Made by a program: the position numbers and the translations under genes. From contig NZ_CP039888.1 in assembly GCF_005221325.1 (NCBI RefSeq), forward strand, positions 2,431,501 through 2,495,500: a stretch of 64,000 nucleotides of DNA. Reading direction: 5' to 3'. Under the pieces are notes generated by a model, which was not told where the DNA came from, did no database searches, and was given only the letters and a program-made list of their open reading frames with translations. Below are positions 37,189 through 46,963 of this stretch, in pieces. This DNA comes from Agrobacterium tumefaciens (lineage in GTDB: Bacteria > Pseudomonadota > Alphaproteobacteria > Rhizobiales > Rhizobiaceae). The stretch's first letter is position 1, and every line of letters starts with the position of its first letter.

Positions 37189-38760
37189 ATGTTTGAAAAC
37201 CTCCAGGACCGCCTTGGTTCCATTCTGAATGGACTGACCGGCCGTGGCGCGCTGACGGAAGCCGATGTTGCCGCCGCCCTGCGCGAGGTTCGCCGTGCGC
37301 TTCTGGAAGCTGACGTGGCGCTGGAAGTCGTGCGTTCCTTCACCGACAAGGTGCGTGAAAAGGCTGTCGGCGCGGCAGTCCTGAAATCCATCAAGCCCGG
37401 CCAGATGGTCGTCAAGATCGTGCATGACGAACTTGTCGAGATGCTCGGCACCGAAGGCGTTTCCATTGACCTTCATGCGGCCGCCCCCGTCGTCATCATG
37501 ATGGTGGGTCTGCAGGGTTCGGGCAAGACGACCACGACCGGCAAGATCGCCAAACGCCTGACCGACCGCGATAAGAAGAAGGTGCTGATGGCATCTCTCG
37601 ACACGCGTCGTCCGGCCGCACAGGAACAGCTTCGTCAGCTGGGCGTCCAGACCGGCGTTGACACGCTGCCGATCATCGCCGGCCAGTCGCCGACCGATAT
37701 CGCCGCACGCGCCGTGCAGGCTGCCCGGCTCGGTGGGCACGACGTCGTCATCCTCGACACCGCCGGCCGTACCCATATCGACGAACCCTTGATGCTGGAA
37801 ATGGCCGACATCAAGAAGAAGTCCAACCCGCATGAAATCCTGCTGGTCGCGGATTCGCTGACCGGTCAGGACGCCGTCAATCTGGCACGCAATTTCGATG
37901 AGCGTGTCGGCATCACCGGCCTCGTGCTCACCCGCATGGACGGCGACGGACGCGGTGGCGCGGCCCTTTCCATGCGCGCCGTCACCGGCAAGCCGATCAA
38001 GCTGATCGGTATCGGCGAACGCATGAACGAACTCGATGAGTTCCATCCGCGCCGTATCGCCGACCGTATTCTCGGCATGGGCGACATCGTCTCGCTGGTC
38101 GAAAAGGCCGCCGAAAACATTGATGCGGAAAAAGCCCGCGCCATGGCCGAGAAAATGGCCAAGGGCAAGTTCGACCTCAACGATCTGGCCGACCAGCTTG
38201 GCCAGATGAAGAAGATGGGCGGCATGGGCGGCATCATGGGGCTGATGCCCGGCATGGCTGGAATGAAGGACAAGATGGCTTCGGCCGGTATGAACGACAA
38301 GATGTTCGACCGTCAGATCGCCATCATCTCCTCCATGACCAAGGCCGAGCGCGCCAACCCGGATATTCTGAAGCACAGCCGCAAGAAGCGCATCGCCGCC
38401 GGCTCCGGCACCGATGCCGCTGAAATCAACAAGCTTTTGAAGATGCATCGCGGCATGGCCGACATGATGAAGGCCATGGGCGGCAAGGGCAAAGGCGGCA
38501 TCATGAAACAGATGATGGGCGGTCTTGCCGGCAAGATGGGGCTCGGTGGCATGATGGGCGGCGGCATGCCTGATCTGTCGAACATCGATCCGAAGCAGCT
38601 TGAGGCGCTCCAGAAACAGGCTGAAGCCGCCGGCCTCGGCAAGCCGGGTGCAATGCCCGGTCTTGGTGGCCTGCCGGGCGGATTGCCCGGTCTCGGTGGG
38701 GCAAAGCTGCCGGGTCTCGGTGGGATGCCGGGCCTGCCCGGTTTCCCGAAAAAGAAGTGA
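37189..38760 (+). CDS. ffh: signal recognition particle protein Ffh
   Basis: A 523-residue GTPase that binds signal sequences and 4.5S RNA. The N domain is at 1-100; G1 GLQGSGKTTTTGKIA begins near 107; DTAGRTHID and TRMDGDGRGG follow. The C-terminal M domain from about 300 is Met-rich and binds RNA with SRKKRIAAGSG. The last 45 residues form an unusual Gly/Pro/Leu-rich tail (GLGGLPGG-type repeats). GAAGGAAG precedes the ATG at 37189. Followed at once by chorismate mutase and rpsP. Confidence 0.97.
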   Translation: MFENLQDRLGSILNGLTGRGALTEADVAAALREVRRALLEADVALEVVRSFTDKVREKAVGAAVLKSIKPGQMVVKIVHDELVEMLGTEGVSIDLHAAAPVVIMMVGLQGSGKTTTTGKIAKRLTDRDKKKVLMASLDTRRPAAQEQLRQLGVQTGVDTLPIIAGQSPTDIAARAVQAARLGGHDVVILDTAGRTHIDEPLMLEMADIKKKSNPHEILLVADSLTGQDAVNLARNFDERVGITGLVLTRMDGDGRGGAALSMRAVTGKPIKLIGIGERMNELDEFHPRRIADRILGMGDIVSLVEKAAENIDAEKARAMAEKMAKGKFDLNDLADQLGQMKKMGGMGGIMGLMPGMAGMKDKMASAGMNDKMFDRQIAIISSMTKAERANPDILKHSRKKRIAAGSGTDAAEINKLLKMHRGMADMMKAMGGKGKGGIMKQMMGGLAGKMGLGGMMGGGMPDLSNIDPKQLEALQKQAEAAGLGKPGAMPGLGGLPGGLPGLGGAKLPGLGGMPGLPGFPKKK

Positions 38761-38771
38761 GGGCGACGCCA

Positions 38772-39089
38772 ATGAACGATGCAGAGGTGAAAGCCCAGCT
38801 TTCCGAATACCGCCAGTCGATCGACAATATCGATGCCGCACTGGTTCACATTCTTGCCGAACGTTTCCGCTGCACCAAGGCGGTGGGCGTATTGAAGGCA
38901 AAATACAGTTTGCCGCCGGCCGACCCGGCGCGCGAGGAATACCAGATCGAACGCCTTCGCCGTCTTGCGAAGGACGCCAATCTGGACCCGGATTTCGCCG
39001 AGAAGTTTTTAAACTTCGTCATCAAGGAAGTCATCCGGCATCATGAAGCAATAGCCGCCGAACATGGCGGTAATGAAAAGACCGCCTGA
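38772..39089 (+). CDS. monofunctional chorismate mutase, AroQ type
   Basis: A 105-residue all-helical enzyme that rearranges chorismate to prephenate, the branch to Phe and Tyr. The family residues are seen in YRQSIDNIDAALVHILAERF, the charged KAVGVLKAK and the ERLRRLAKDANLDPDFAEKFL block. It starts 11 bases past ffh with a GAGGG site, so it is co-transcribed, and ends 33 bases before rpsP. A link between SRP, an aromatic enzyme and ribosome genes is curious but common in Rhizobiales (recollection). Confidence 0.9.
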   Translation: MNDAEVKAQLSEYRQSIDNIDAALVHILAERFRCTKAVGVLKAKYSLPPADPAREEYQIERLRRLAKDANLDPDFAEKFLNFVIKEVIRHHEAIAAEHGGNEKTA

Positions 39090-39122
39090 CCGGCGGACAA
39101 GCCATCTTAAGGAGTAAATCAC

Positions 39123-39500
39123 ATGGCACTTAAAATTCGTCTCGCACGCGGTGGTTCCAAGAAGCGCCCGTATTACCAGATCGTCGTTGCTGATGCCCGT
39201 TCGCCCCGCGACGGCCGTTTCCTCGAGAAGGTCGGTTCCTGGAACCCGATGCTTGCCAAGGACAACCCGCAGCGCGTTGAGCTGAAGGCTGACCTCATCA
39301 AGGAATGGATCGCCAAGGGCGCACAGCCGACCGACCGCGTTCTGCGCTTCCTCGCCGAAGCCGGCCTTGCCGAGCGCGCCGCTCGCAGCAACCCGGAAAA
39401 GGCACTGCCGGGCAAGCGCGCCCTGGAACGCGTTGCTGAAAAGAAGCAGAAGGCTGAAGATGCAGCCGCTGCTGCTGCCGAAGCCTCTGCTGCGGAATAA
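39123..39500 (+). CDS. rpsP: 30S ribosomal protein S16
   Basis: A 125-residue protein. [20 protein letters not shown] at the start is the S16 signature. Beyond residue 85 there is an Ala/Lys/Glu-rich tail ([19 protein letters not shown]), an extension often seen in alphaproteobacteria. AAGGAG precedes the ATG. A strong terminator follows, so most transcripts probably stop here. Confidence 0.97.
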   Translation: MALKIRLARGGSKKRPYYQIVVADARSPRDGRFLEKVGSWNPMLAKDNPQRVELKADLIKEWIAKGAQPTDRVLRFLAEAGLAERAARSNPEKALPGKRALERVAEKKQKAEDAAAAAAEASAAE

Positions 39501-39522
39501 TCTGCACGGAAACTTTTGAAGA

Positions 39523-39558
39523 ACGGGTGGCGTGGTTTTCCATGCCGCCCGTTTTTTG
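39523..39558 (+). terminator. strong terminator between rpsP and rimM
   Basis: A 13-pair stem (39523-39535 with 39540-39552, one or two G-T pairs) closes a TTTT loop and is followed by TTTTT. It should separate rpsP from rimM-trmD expression. Confidence 0.9.
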
Positions 39559-39620
39559 TTTATTTTGGCGTCAACAAACCTTAAAGCTGACGCAACCAAC
39601 ACCAGAAGACGGACGGCCCG

Positions 39621-40187
39621 ATGGCAAAGCTGGAAAACCCGATACTCATGGCAAAGATCGGCGGCGCGCAGGGCCTGCGCGGCGAAGTCCGTGTCAGCAC
39701 CTATACGGACGACCCGATGGCGCTGGGCGATTACGGCAATCTGGTCACCGCCGATGGCCGCGTCTTTGAAATTCTGGAAGTTCGCGAGGGCAAGAATGTC
39801 GTCGTCGTCCGTTTCAGAGGCATCAACGACCGCAATGCGGCCGAAAGCCTGAACGGGCTGGAACTCTTCATTGAACGCGACAATCTGCCGGACGACGAGC
39901 TGGACGACGACGAGTTTTATTATGCCGATCTCGAAGGGCTTGAAGCTGTCGATGCCGAGGGGAAAAGCTATGGCGCCGTTAGCGCCGTCTATGATTTCGG
40001 CGCCGGCGATCTGCTGGAGCTGAAAGGTGCGGGCCGTCGCCCTGCCCTCATTCCCTTTTCGGAAGCCGCCGTGCTCGAGATCGATCTCGAAGCCGGGCGC
40101 ATTCTCATCGACCCAATGGCCGCCGGCCTGATCGACAATCCAGACGCCAAGGACGAAAACGGCGTACCGCCGTTCGGTAAGAAATAA
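39621..40187 (+). CDS. rimM: 16S rRNA processing protein RimM
   Basis: A 188-residue factor for maturation of the 30S head region; it binds S19. The start [20 protein letters not shown] and the PRC-type barrel from about 95 ([21 protein letters not shown]) are the family plan. It begins 120 bases past rpsP, after a terminator, and is four bases before trmD. Confidence 0.95.
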   Translation: MAKLENPILMAKIGGAQGLRGEVRVSTYTDDPMALGDYGNLVTADGRVFEILEVREGKNVVVVRFRGINDRNAAESLNGLELFIERDNLPDDELDDDEFYYADLEGLEAVDAEGKSYGAVSAVYDFGAGDLLELKGAGRRPALIPFSEAAVLEIDLEAGRILIDPMAAGLIDNPDAKDENGVPPFGKK

Positions 40188-40191
40188 ATCC

Positions 40192-40890
40192 ATGACCTTC
40201 AAGGCGACCGTTCTGACGCTCTACCCGGAAATGTTTCCGGGGCATCTCCAATATTCGCTGGCGGGCAAGGCGCTGGAGCGGGGGCAATGGTCGCTGGATG
40301 CCGTGCAAATCCGCGAATTTGCCACCGACAGGCACAGAAGCGTCGATGACACGCCGGCAGGCGGCGGCGCCGGCATGGTGCTGAAGCCCGACGTCTTGGC
40401 CGCAGCCATCGATCATGTTTCGAACGGCGACACACGGCCACGGCTGCTGATGAGCCCGCGCGGCAAACCGCTGTCCCAGCACCGCGTGCGCGAATTGGCG
40501 GCCGGAGACGGCGCGATCATCGTCTGTGGCCGTTTCGAAGGTGTCGATCAGCGCGTCATCGAGGCCCGTGGGCTCGAGGAAGTGTCGATCGGCGATTACA
40601 TCCTCTCCGGCGGCGAGCCGGCGGCACTGACGCTTCTGGATGCTGTCGTTCGCATCCTGCCGGGCGTCATGGGCAACGATCTTTCCGGCGTGCATGAAAG
40701 CTTCGAGGGCGGGTTGCTGGAACACCCGCATTATACCCGCCCGCAACTCTGGGAAGGCCGCGATATTCCTGCCATCCTCACCTCAGGCAACCACGCCGCC
40801 ATCGACAAATGGCGGCACGAGCAGGCGGTGGCGCTGACGAAGGAAAGACGGCCCGATCTGCTCAAAAAAACTCAGGCCGAGACGAAATAA
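40192..40890 (+). CDS. trmD: tRNA (guanine-37-N1)-methyltransferase
   Basis: A 232-residue SPOUT methyltransferase that makes m1G37 to prevent frameshifts. The start [15 protein letters not shown], the [12 protein letters not shown] loop, and the knot [21 protein letters not shown] are present. It follows rimM with a four-base gap. Its last 19 bases overlap the 3' end of the TauE gene on the other strand. Confidence 0.96.
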   Translation: MTFKATVLTLYPEMFPGHLQYSLAGKALERGQWSLDAVQIREFATDRHRSVDDTPAGGGAGMVLKPDVLAAAIDHVSNGDTRPRLLMSPRGKPLSQHRVRELAAGDGAIIVCGRFEGVDQRVIEARGLEEVSIGDYILSGGEPAALTLLDAVVRILPGVMGNDLSGVHESFEGGLLEHPHYTRPQLWEGRDIPAILTSGNHAAIDKWRHEQAVALTKERRPDLLKKTQAETK

Positions 40891-41618
40891 TAGGTCGTTA
40901 GCACCAGCCCGACCGCAATCACCAGCCAGCGGATGATCCATTGCGGCACCCGCCTTGCGGTATGCACGCCCACATAGCCGCCAAGTGCCGCCGCCGGAAA
41001 CATGATGAGCGCCGCCCACCAGGACACGACGCCGCCGCTGACAAAGATCGTAATGGCGATGACGGCGATCACCACCGATAGCAGGTTCTTCAGCGCGTTA
41101 AGATGATGATAGCTGCCGCCCGAGGTTATTCCGAGGATGGCCAGCATCATGATGCCCATGCCGGCCCCGAAAAAGCCGCCATAGATAGAAGCGAGCCCCT
41201 GAAAGACGAGGCTCGGTAGATTGCCGGGTGAGCGTTCCGCACTCGTCTTCGGTCGCAGCCATGGGCCGGCGGCGAAAACGGCGGTCGCGGCCAGCAGCAG
41301 CCATGGCACCAGCTGGCGGAAGGACGGATTGTCGAGGGACAGCAGAAGCAGCGACCCAGCAAGCCCGCCAACGATGGAAACGGCCGAGAGCAGGATCGCC
41401 TCGCGCCAATGCGCACGGATTTCCGGCCCATAAGCGATGACGGAGGTAATATAGCCAGGAAACTGCACGATCGCAGAGGTGGCATTGGCGACGATGGGCG
41501 GCAGGCCGGCCAGCGTCATCGCCCCGAAGGTCAGGAAGGTGCCGCCACCAGCGATCGCATTGACGACACCAGATAGAAAACCGGTCGCAAACAGCATCAG
41601 AATGACAAATATGGACAT
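40872..41618 (-). CDS. TauE/SafE family sulfite/anion exporter-like protein
   Basis: A 248-residue membrane protein with about eight segments. [20 protein letters not shown] at the start is the TauE/SafE hallmark, and [15 protein letters not shown] is its repeat in the second half. Substrates in the family include sulfite, sulfoacetate and other anions; here it is unknown. GGGAGG precedes the ATG at 41618. The gene interrupts the usual rpsP-rimM-trmD-rplS order and is read the opposite way. Confidence 0.9.
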   Translation of the reverse strand: MSIFVILMLFATGFLSGVVNAIAGGGTFLTFGAMTLAGLPPIVANATSAIVQFPGYITSVIAYGPEIRAHWREAILLSAVSIVGGLAGSLLLLSLDNPSFRQLVPWLLLAATAVFAAGPWLRPKTSAERSPGNLPSLVFQGLASIYGGFFGAGMGIMMLAILGITSGGSYHHLNALKNLLSVVIAVIAITIFVSGGVVSWWAALIMFPAAALGGYVGVHTARRVPQWIIRWLVIAVGLVLTTYYFVSA

Positions 41619-41886
41619 GGCCCCTCCCAAGGTTCTCATGCCATATCCGGCAGCAAGCCGCTTCGCAACTGCCGGAGCGCGGCGCGTTATTGATAAAATA
41701 TTGTCATGAAAGGGATGACAAATGGCGCATGCTAGTATATGTGCGCGCTTGGAATTGGGGTTTACCCCTTTAACCGCAAGCAAAGAATGGCGAACCCGCT
41801 CCTGCCGCAAGGCATGGTCTGAAGGCATTGACCGACAGGCGAACCGTTGAGCGCTCTGGCTGTTTCAGAAGAAATCAGAGGTTAAC

Positions 41887-42426
41887 ATGACCAATATCAT
41901 TCAGCAGCTGGAAGCCGAACAGGCTGCCAAGATCGAAGCAAAGCGCACCCTGCCTGAGTTTTCTCCGGGCGACACGTTGCGCGTCAACGTTCGCGTGACG
42001 GAAGGTAACCGTACCCGCGTTCAGGCTTACGAAGGCGTTTGCATCGCCCGTTCCGGCGGCGGCCTTTCCGAAAGCTTCACCGTTCGCAAGATCTCCTACG
42101 GCGAAGGCGTCGAGCGCGTATTCCCGATCTACTCCCCGCTGGTCGAAGGCGTTGAAATCGTTCGTCGCGGTAAGGTTCGCCGCGCGAAGCTCTATTACCT
42201 GCGCGACCGTCGCGGCAAGGCTGCCCGTATCGTTGAAAACACCGGTACGCGCGCACGCAAGCTGAACGAATCCGAGCGCCAGGCAGCTGCCGAAGAAAAG
42301 GCACGTCTGGAAGCTGAAAAGGTAGCAGCAGCACAGGCTCTCGCCGCCGAAAAGGCAGCAGCCGAAGCCGCAGAAGCCAAGGCAGCGGAAGAAGCAGCAA
42401 AGGCTGCAGAAGCCACGGCGGAATAA
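41887..42426 (+). CDS. rplS: 50S ribosomal protein L19
   Basis: A 179-residue protein. The L19 core runs from about 1 to 120, with [30 protein letters not shown] and [21 protein letters not shown] 55-residue Ala/Glu/Lys-rich tail follows, which would form a helix, as is usual in Rhizobiales. It has its own 268-base upstream region because trmD is separated from it by the TauE gene. Confidence 0.96.
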
Positions 42427-42450
42427 GATTTCCATTTCGATGGATGCACG

Positions 42451-42477
42451 AAAGGCGACCTTCGGGTCGCCTTTTTT
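42451..42477 (+). terminator. rplS terminator
   Basis: AGGCGACC (42453-42460) and GGTCGCCT (42465-42472) enclose TTCG and are followed by TTTTT. Confidence 0.9.
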
Positions 42478-42743
42478 GTGGTCTCAGCTTGTCAATCGAA
42501 AACCGCAAACGACCAATTCGATATCTGGCCTGAATTACCGGCGGTGGGCCACAAACCGTAAGAGACGCCGTCGCTTCTTCCCCGTTTAATGGTTCCACTT
42601 CAGTTTCTTCTGGATAAACCAACATATTCCAAACAGATAACGGATATTTACTTCGTTTTTTAGGCGGGCGTTTTAGCCCACCCTCGAATAGCATTGCCTA
42701 ATCCCTTTTATTGTGCAATTTTCTTGCTGTTTTAGGTGTTATT
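42478..42743. other. A+T-rich spacer before the type I secretion genes
   Basis: About 270 bases, becoming clearly A+T-rich after 42600, in contrast to the ribosomal genes on its left. The GC content falls towards the exporter start. No gene was recognised. It probably holds the promoter of the secretion operon. Confidence 0.5.
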
Positions 42744-44477
42744 ATGTTTTTATTTAATTCTTTTTTAACAAAAAATAAGTCCGCTTTTTTCGCGGTTGGC
42801 CTCGCCAGCGCGTTGATGAACATCCTTAATCTTTCCGGCTCGCTTTTCATGCTGGAAGTTTACGACCGCATTTTGCCCAGCAAGAGCATTCCGTCTCTTG
42901 TGGCACTGGTCGTTCTCCTGATCGTTCTCTACGCGTTTCTGATGGGGTTCGACGCATTGCGAGGCCGCATATTGGCGCGCATCTCCGACAATATGGATGA
43001 TGCGCTCAATCAGAAGCTTTTCAGGGCATCGATCAGCGCCCCGCTTCTTGCCTCCAGCAAGATCGACGGGCTGCAGATCGTCGGTGATCTCGATCAGATC
43101 CGCCAGTTTCTCTCCGGGCCGGGGCCGGCTGCCTTTTTCGATATTCCCTGGCTGCCCATCTATCTCCTCATCTGTTTTGCCCTGCATCCCTGGATCGGCT
43201 TTGCGGTGCTCGGCGGGGCCGTGGTTCTCGTCGTGCTGACGCTTCTGACCAATTGGCTGACCGAAAGGGCGACAAAGCAGGCATATACCGCACGGGGCCA
43301 GAGAAACGTGCTTGTCGGCAGCAGCCAGCGCAACATCGAATCCATCAAGACCATGGGCATGATGGGTGCGGTGACGTCGATGTGGGACGAATTGCACTCC
43401 AGATATCGCTCCGTGACCCTGTCGACTTCAGACACGGCTGGCATGCTCGGCGCCATCTCGCGAACATTCCGCCTGTTGCTGCAATCTGGCGTCATGGCCA
43501 TCGGCGCCGTACTTGTCATCGACGGCCATGCCTCGGCGGGCAGCATCATCGCCGGATCGATCCTTTCCGCAAAGGCGCTCGGCCCCGTCGAACATGCGAT
43601 CGCGAACTGGCGCAGCTTCATGACCGCACGGCAGGGCTGGAAACGCGTCAACGAGTTTCTGGAACTGGCGCCGGAGCCTGCACCACCGCTCTCCCTGCCG
43701 CGTCCGCAATTTACCGTTGCCGTCGATCGCGTCACCGGTGGCCCGCCGAATGGCGCGCGCGATACGGTTGCCGACATCTCCTTCACGCTGAATGCGGGCG
43801 ATGGTCTCGGCATCATTGGCCCAAGCGCCTCGGGCAAATCCACACTGGCGCGTTTGATGACCGGCATCTGGCCCTATGAGCGCGGCTCCGTCCGCTTCGA
43901 TGGCGCCGCACTGAACCAGTGGGACTTCGAGTTCCTCGGCAAATCCATCGGCTACATGCCCCAGCAGGTGGAACTGATGCCGGGAACGGTCGCGCAGAAT
44001 ATCGCGCGTTTCGACCGCAATGCGACCGCGGAATCGATCGTTGCCGCCGCCAAGGCCGCGCAGGTGCATGAGCTGATCCTGAACCTGCCGAACGGCTATG
44101 ATACCTCCATAGGCGATCGCGGCGAGGCTTTGTCGGGCGGACAGAAACAGCGCATCGGCCTTGCCCGCGCACTCTTTGGCGAGCCCTTCTTCGTCCTTCT
44201 CGATGAACCGAATTCCAATCTGGACAACGAAGGTGAGGTGGCCCTGCGCAATGCCATCGGCGACATCAGGGCCCGCGGCGGCATTGTCGTCGTCATTGCC
44301 CACCGCCCCAGCGCCCTCGAAAGCATCAATATGGTGATGGTGATAAGCAATGGCCGGATGCTGCGCTTCGGCACCAAGGAAGAGGTGCTCGCGCAAATCC
44401 TGCGGCAGAATATCCGCCAGGTGCCCGAGGGGGAAGAAACGCGCAAGATCGAAAACCGGGTGAGCGAGAATGGCTGA
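42744..44477 (+). CDS. type I secretion ABC permease/ATPase (PrtD family)
   Basis: A 577-residue half-transporter. About six membrane helices occupy residues 10-290; the ATPase follows with Walker A GPSASGKST, signature LSGGQKQRIGLARAL and Walker B FFVLLDEPNSNLD. No peptidase C39 domain is present. The SNLD rather than TSALD end and ASALMNILNLSGSLFMLEVYDRILPS at the start are marks of the PrtD/LapB-type exporters of RTX proteins. The ATG at 42744 follows TAGGTG. It overlaps the following fusion-protein gene by eight bases. Confidence 0.93.
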   Translation: MFLFNSFLTKNKSAFFAVGLASALMNILNLSGSLFMLEVYDRILPSKSIPSLVALVVLLIVLYAFLMGFDALRGRILARISDNMDDALNQKLFRASISAPLLASSKIDGLQIVGDLDQIRQFLSGPGPAAFFDIPWLPIYLLICFALHPWIGFAVLGGAVVLVVLTLLTNWLTERATKQAYTARGQRNVLVGSSQRNIESIKTMGMMGAVTSMWDELHSRYRSVTLSTSDTAGMLGAISRTFRLLLQSGVMAIGAVLVIDGHASAGSIIAGSILSAKALGPVEHAIANWRSFMTARQGWKRVNEFLELAPEPAPPLSLPRPQFTVAVDRVTGGPPNGARDTVADISFTLNAGDGLGIIGPSASGKSTLARLMTGIWPYERGSVRFDGAALNQWDFEFLGKSIGYMPQQVELMPGTVAQNIARFDRNATAESIVAAAKAAQVHELILNLPNGYDTSIGDRGEALSGGQKQRIGLARALFGEPFFVLLDEPNSNLDNEGEVALRNAIGDIRARGGIVVVIAHRPSALESINMVMVISNGRMLRFGTKEEVLAQILRQNIRQVPEGEETRKIENRVSENG

Positions 44478-45783
44478 GACAGAAAAAACCGGTACAACAA
44501 ATTCGTCCATTCTCAGGCATTCGGCCGCCGTGGTCGTCCTTGGTCTCGGCCTTCTCGTCGGAATGGGCGGCTGGGCGGCTTTCGCGAAGCTTGCCGGCGC
44601 GGTGGTGGCCACGGGCCGAGTGGTCGTTGAAGGCAACTCCAAAAAAATCCAGCATCTTTCCGGCGGCATCGTCAGTGAGATCAATGTCGTCGAAGGCGAC
44701 AGGGTAGAGGCCGGGCAGGTCCTTTTGCGGCTCAGTGCGACGGTTGTTCAGGCAAATCTCTCCATCGTTGAGAACACGCTTGCGCAACTTTATGCGCGTC
44801 GGGCCCGCCTGCGGGCGGAGATTGCCGAAGCACCCTCTTTCACCGTGACCGAAGACCTGACCGCACTGACAAATTCGAAGGCGGCCAAGACCTTCATCGA
44901 TAGCGAACAGAACCTTTTCAACAGTCGCCGCAACGCGTTGATCGGCATGAAAAAACAGCTTGCCACACGCAAGGACCAATTGGCCGACGAGGCACACGGC
45001 CTCGACGTACAAGTTGAAGCCACGGAAAATGAACTCGCCATTGTGAAGGAAGACGTCTTCAAGACAGATGAGCTCCTGAAAAAAGGGCTCGTCACGCTCC
45101 AGCGCCTCAATCTCCTCAAGCGCCAGCTTTCCAATCTCGAAGGCCAGCAGGGCCAATATATTGCGGCTCGTGCGCAGACCGTGGGCAAGCTGAGCGAACT
45201 GGACCTGCAATTGCTGCAGCTCGATGAAGATCGCAAGTCGGAAGTCACGAAAGACCTGACGTCGATCGAAGCAACCGTTGCCGAATATGAAGAGCGGCTG
45301 GCAGCAACACGCGACCAGCTGGATCGTCTCGACATCCGCTCGCCGATTGCCGGTCGTATCTATCAACTTTCAGTGCACAACATAAACGGCGTCATTCAAC
45401 CGGGTGAAGTGCTGATGCTGGTGGTTCCCGACAAGGATGAGCTTGCAATCGAAGCTAACATAACCCCGCGAGACATCGATCAGATTTACGTCGGACAGCC
45501 GGTTACCGTTCGCTTCACAGCGTTCAATCAAAGTACGACACCGGACTTGAACGCGCACGTCGCCGTCGTTGCCCCAGACCTACAGACAGATTCCCGAACT
45601 GGCACGTCCTATTATGTTCTGCGCATCAGACCAGACAAAGTCGGCAGGGCACATCTACCTGGCGGGAAGTTGTATCCGGGGATGCCGGCTGAAGTATTCA
45701 TCCAGACCAGCGAGAGAAGTGTTCTCTCATACTTCGTCAAACCGTTCCAAGATAGGCTCAAAAAGACTTTTGTTCAGGAGTAA
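44470..45783 (+). CDS. type I secretion membrane fusion protein (HlyD/PrtE family)
   Basis: A 437-residue periplasmic adaptor. A single membrane helix lies near residues 15-37, a biotinyl-lipoyl half motif VVEGNSKKIQHLSGGIVSEI near 53-72, then a long coiled-coil region (about 90-290), the second half DIRSPIAGRIYQLSV and a beta-barrel end. It links the ABC exporter with an outer-membrane TolC channel; no tolC gene is here. Co-translated with the exporter. The RTX gene follows after 180 bases. Confidence 0.93.
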   Translation: MAETEKTGTTNSSILRHSAAVVVLGLGLLVGMGGWAAFAKLAGAVVATGRVVVEGNSKKIQHLSGGIVSEINVVEGDRVEAGQVLLRLSATVVQANLSIVENTLAQLYARRARLRAEIAEAPSFTVTEDLTALTNSKAAKTFIDSEQNLFNSRRNALIGMKKQLATRKDQLADEAHGLDVQVEATENELAIVKEDVFKTDELLKKGLVTLQRLNLLKRQLSNLEGQQGQYIAARAQTVGKLSELDLQLLQLDEDRKSEVTKDLTSIEATVAEYEERLAATRDQLDRLDIRSPIAGRIYQLSVHNINGVIQPGEVLMLVVPDKDELAIEANITPRDIDQIYVGQPVTVRFTAFNQSTTPDLNAHVAVVAPDLQTDSRTGTSYYVLRIRPDKVGRAHLPGGKLYPGMPAEVFIQTSERSVLSYFVKPFQDRLKKTFVQE

Positions 45784-45963
45784 GTTACTCCTGAAATCAG
45801 CAAAATAGATAAAATCTTCCAATACACCACATACGTGATTTTTTTTAAAATTCGATTCTTCTTATATTGTATTGTGGTTTTTTATGTATTAAATATCACC
45901 CGCAATAATTACCAGAAACTTAATTTTAATTCATCGATTTCAAAGAGTTTATAGGAGTTTAAA
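45784..45963. promoter_or_regulatory. very A+T-rich spacer with the likely promoter of the RTX gene
   Basis: By hand count only 28 of the 120 bases at 45841-45960 are G or C, far below the genes around. No terminator was recognised for the secretion genes. A good site, TAGGAGT, stands before the RTX start. A separate promoter for the cargo gene is likely but not proved. Confidence 0.5.
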
Positions 45964-46926
45964 ATGGCGTTAAAAGTAACGTTCGGCAATGGCGGTGCTG
46001 CCTCGGTTTCTTCGCTCACCAGCCTCATCGACCAGGAAGCTTACAAGCTTCTCACGGAATCGACGGCCCAGGTTAAAAACGGCTCTTCGCTAGATTCAGG
46101 CACTGTCAACGTCGGCGCCGTGTCGGTTCCCGGTACCGGTGCGGGCGGTACGGTTGATGTTGGTTATGATGCCGCTTCGAACGGCTTCAAATTTGACGTG
46201 TCTTCGGCATGGAATTCGGTAAAGAACGCTCTCGCCCAGTCCGACACCTCTGAAAACCTTACCTTCAAGGATTTCGTTCAGGTCGACGTTCACCTCGGCG
46301 GCACCGGTTCCTCCACCGTGGAAGTTCTCAATGCCAAGCGTGGCAACATCTCAACCGGCGCGGGCAATGACACGGTCACCGTCTCTGTCGTTTCGAATGA
46401 AAAGACCTGGGTGAACAATTTCAACATCGACACCGGCGCAGGCAACGACACGATCGTTGTCAAGGCTGGCGCCGCATTCAATGACACATCTGCGGCTGGC
46501 ACGGGCGGCCTTGCTGCCAATACAGGCGCTGTGAATGGTGGCGCCGGCATCACCGATGGCAGCTTCACCTCTGTCAAGATCGATGCTGGTGCTGGCAACG
46601 ACTATATCGACCTGAGCGGCGTAAAGCTTGCTTCATCGGTTGTCACCGGCGGCAAAGGTGTCGATTACATTAAGGCAAGCGGTGGTGCCGACACCTTCGT
46701 CTTCAATCTCGGCGACATGGCCAAGGGCTCAGCTACAGACAGCATCGAAGGCTTCAACGCCTCTGTGGACAAACTGAAGCTGGTTGGCACGACCATCGAT
46801 AATTGGGCAGTGAGGTTAGACGATAGCGACACTATTCTGACGTACAACGTCACTGGCGAGCACAAGGGCGAGAAGATTATTGTTTCCGGTGTTCATCTGA
46901 CGGGTAGCGATTGGTTCACCGCATAA
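45964..46926 (+). CDS. small RTX-type secreted protein, probable cargo of the type I system
   Basis: A 320-residue protein with no Cys and no signal peptide, rich in Gly, Asp, Ser and Thr. Calcium-binding nonapeptide-like repeats are seen at residues 132-140, 158-166 and 208-216 (GAGND-x-hydrophobic), and a looser one at 229-237; GGADTFVF (240-247) then DSIEGFNASVDKLKL resemble the serralysin C-terminal domain used as an export signal. No protease motif HExxH or other catalytic site is visible. The first 120 residues match nothing I know. It follows the exporter genes, so it is likely their substrate; adhesin, matrix or toxin roles are all open. Confidence 0.8.
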   Translation: MALKVTFGNGGAASVSSLTSLIDQEAYKLLTESTAQVKNGSSLDSGTVNVGAVSVPGTGAGGTVDVGYDAASNGFKFDVSSAWNSVKNALAQSDTSENLTFKDFVQVDVHLGGTGSSTVEVLNAKRGNISTGAGNDTVTVSVVSNEKTWVNNFNIDTGAGNDTIVVKAGAAFNDTSAAGTGGLAANTGAVNGGAGITDGSFTSVKIDAGAGNDYIDLSGVKLASSVVTGGKGVDYIKASGGADTFVFNLGDMAKGSATDSIEGFNASVDKLKLVGTTIDNWAVRLDDSDTILTYNVTGEHKGEKIIVSGVHLTGSDWFTA

Positions 46927-46963
46927 TTCTCTCAAAGAGAATTTCATCGATTATCGCTTAAAA

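Noticed and set aside
37078..38901. 607-codon open frame on the minus strand opposite ffh
   Set aside because: It mirrors the codon pattern of ffh on the other strand, is rich in His, Gln and Arg, has no family features, and ffh is certain.
42744..45783. Bacteriocin exporter
   Set aside because: The ABC protein has no C39 peptidase domain and no small double-glycine precursor gene was seen; the RTX cargo explains the pair better.
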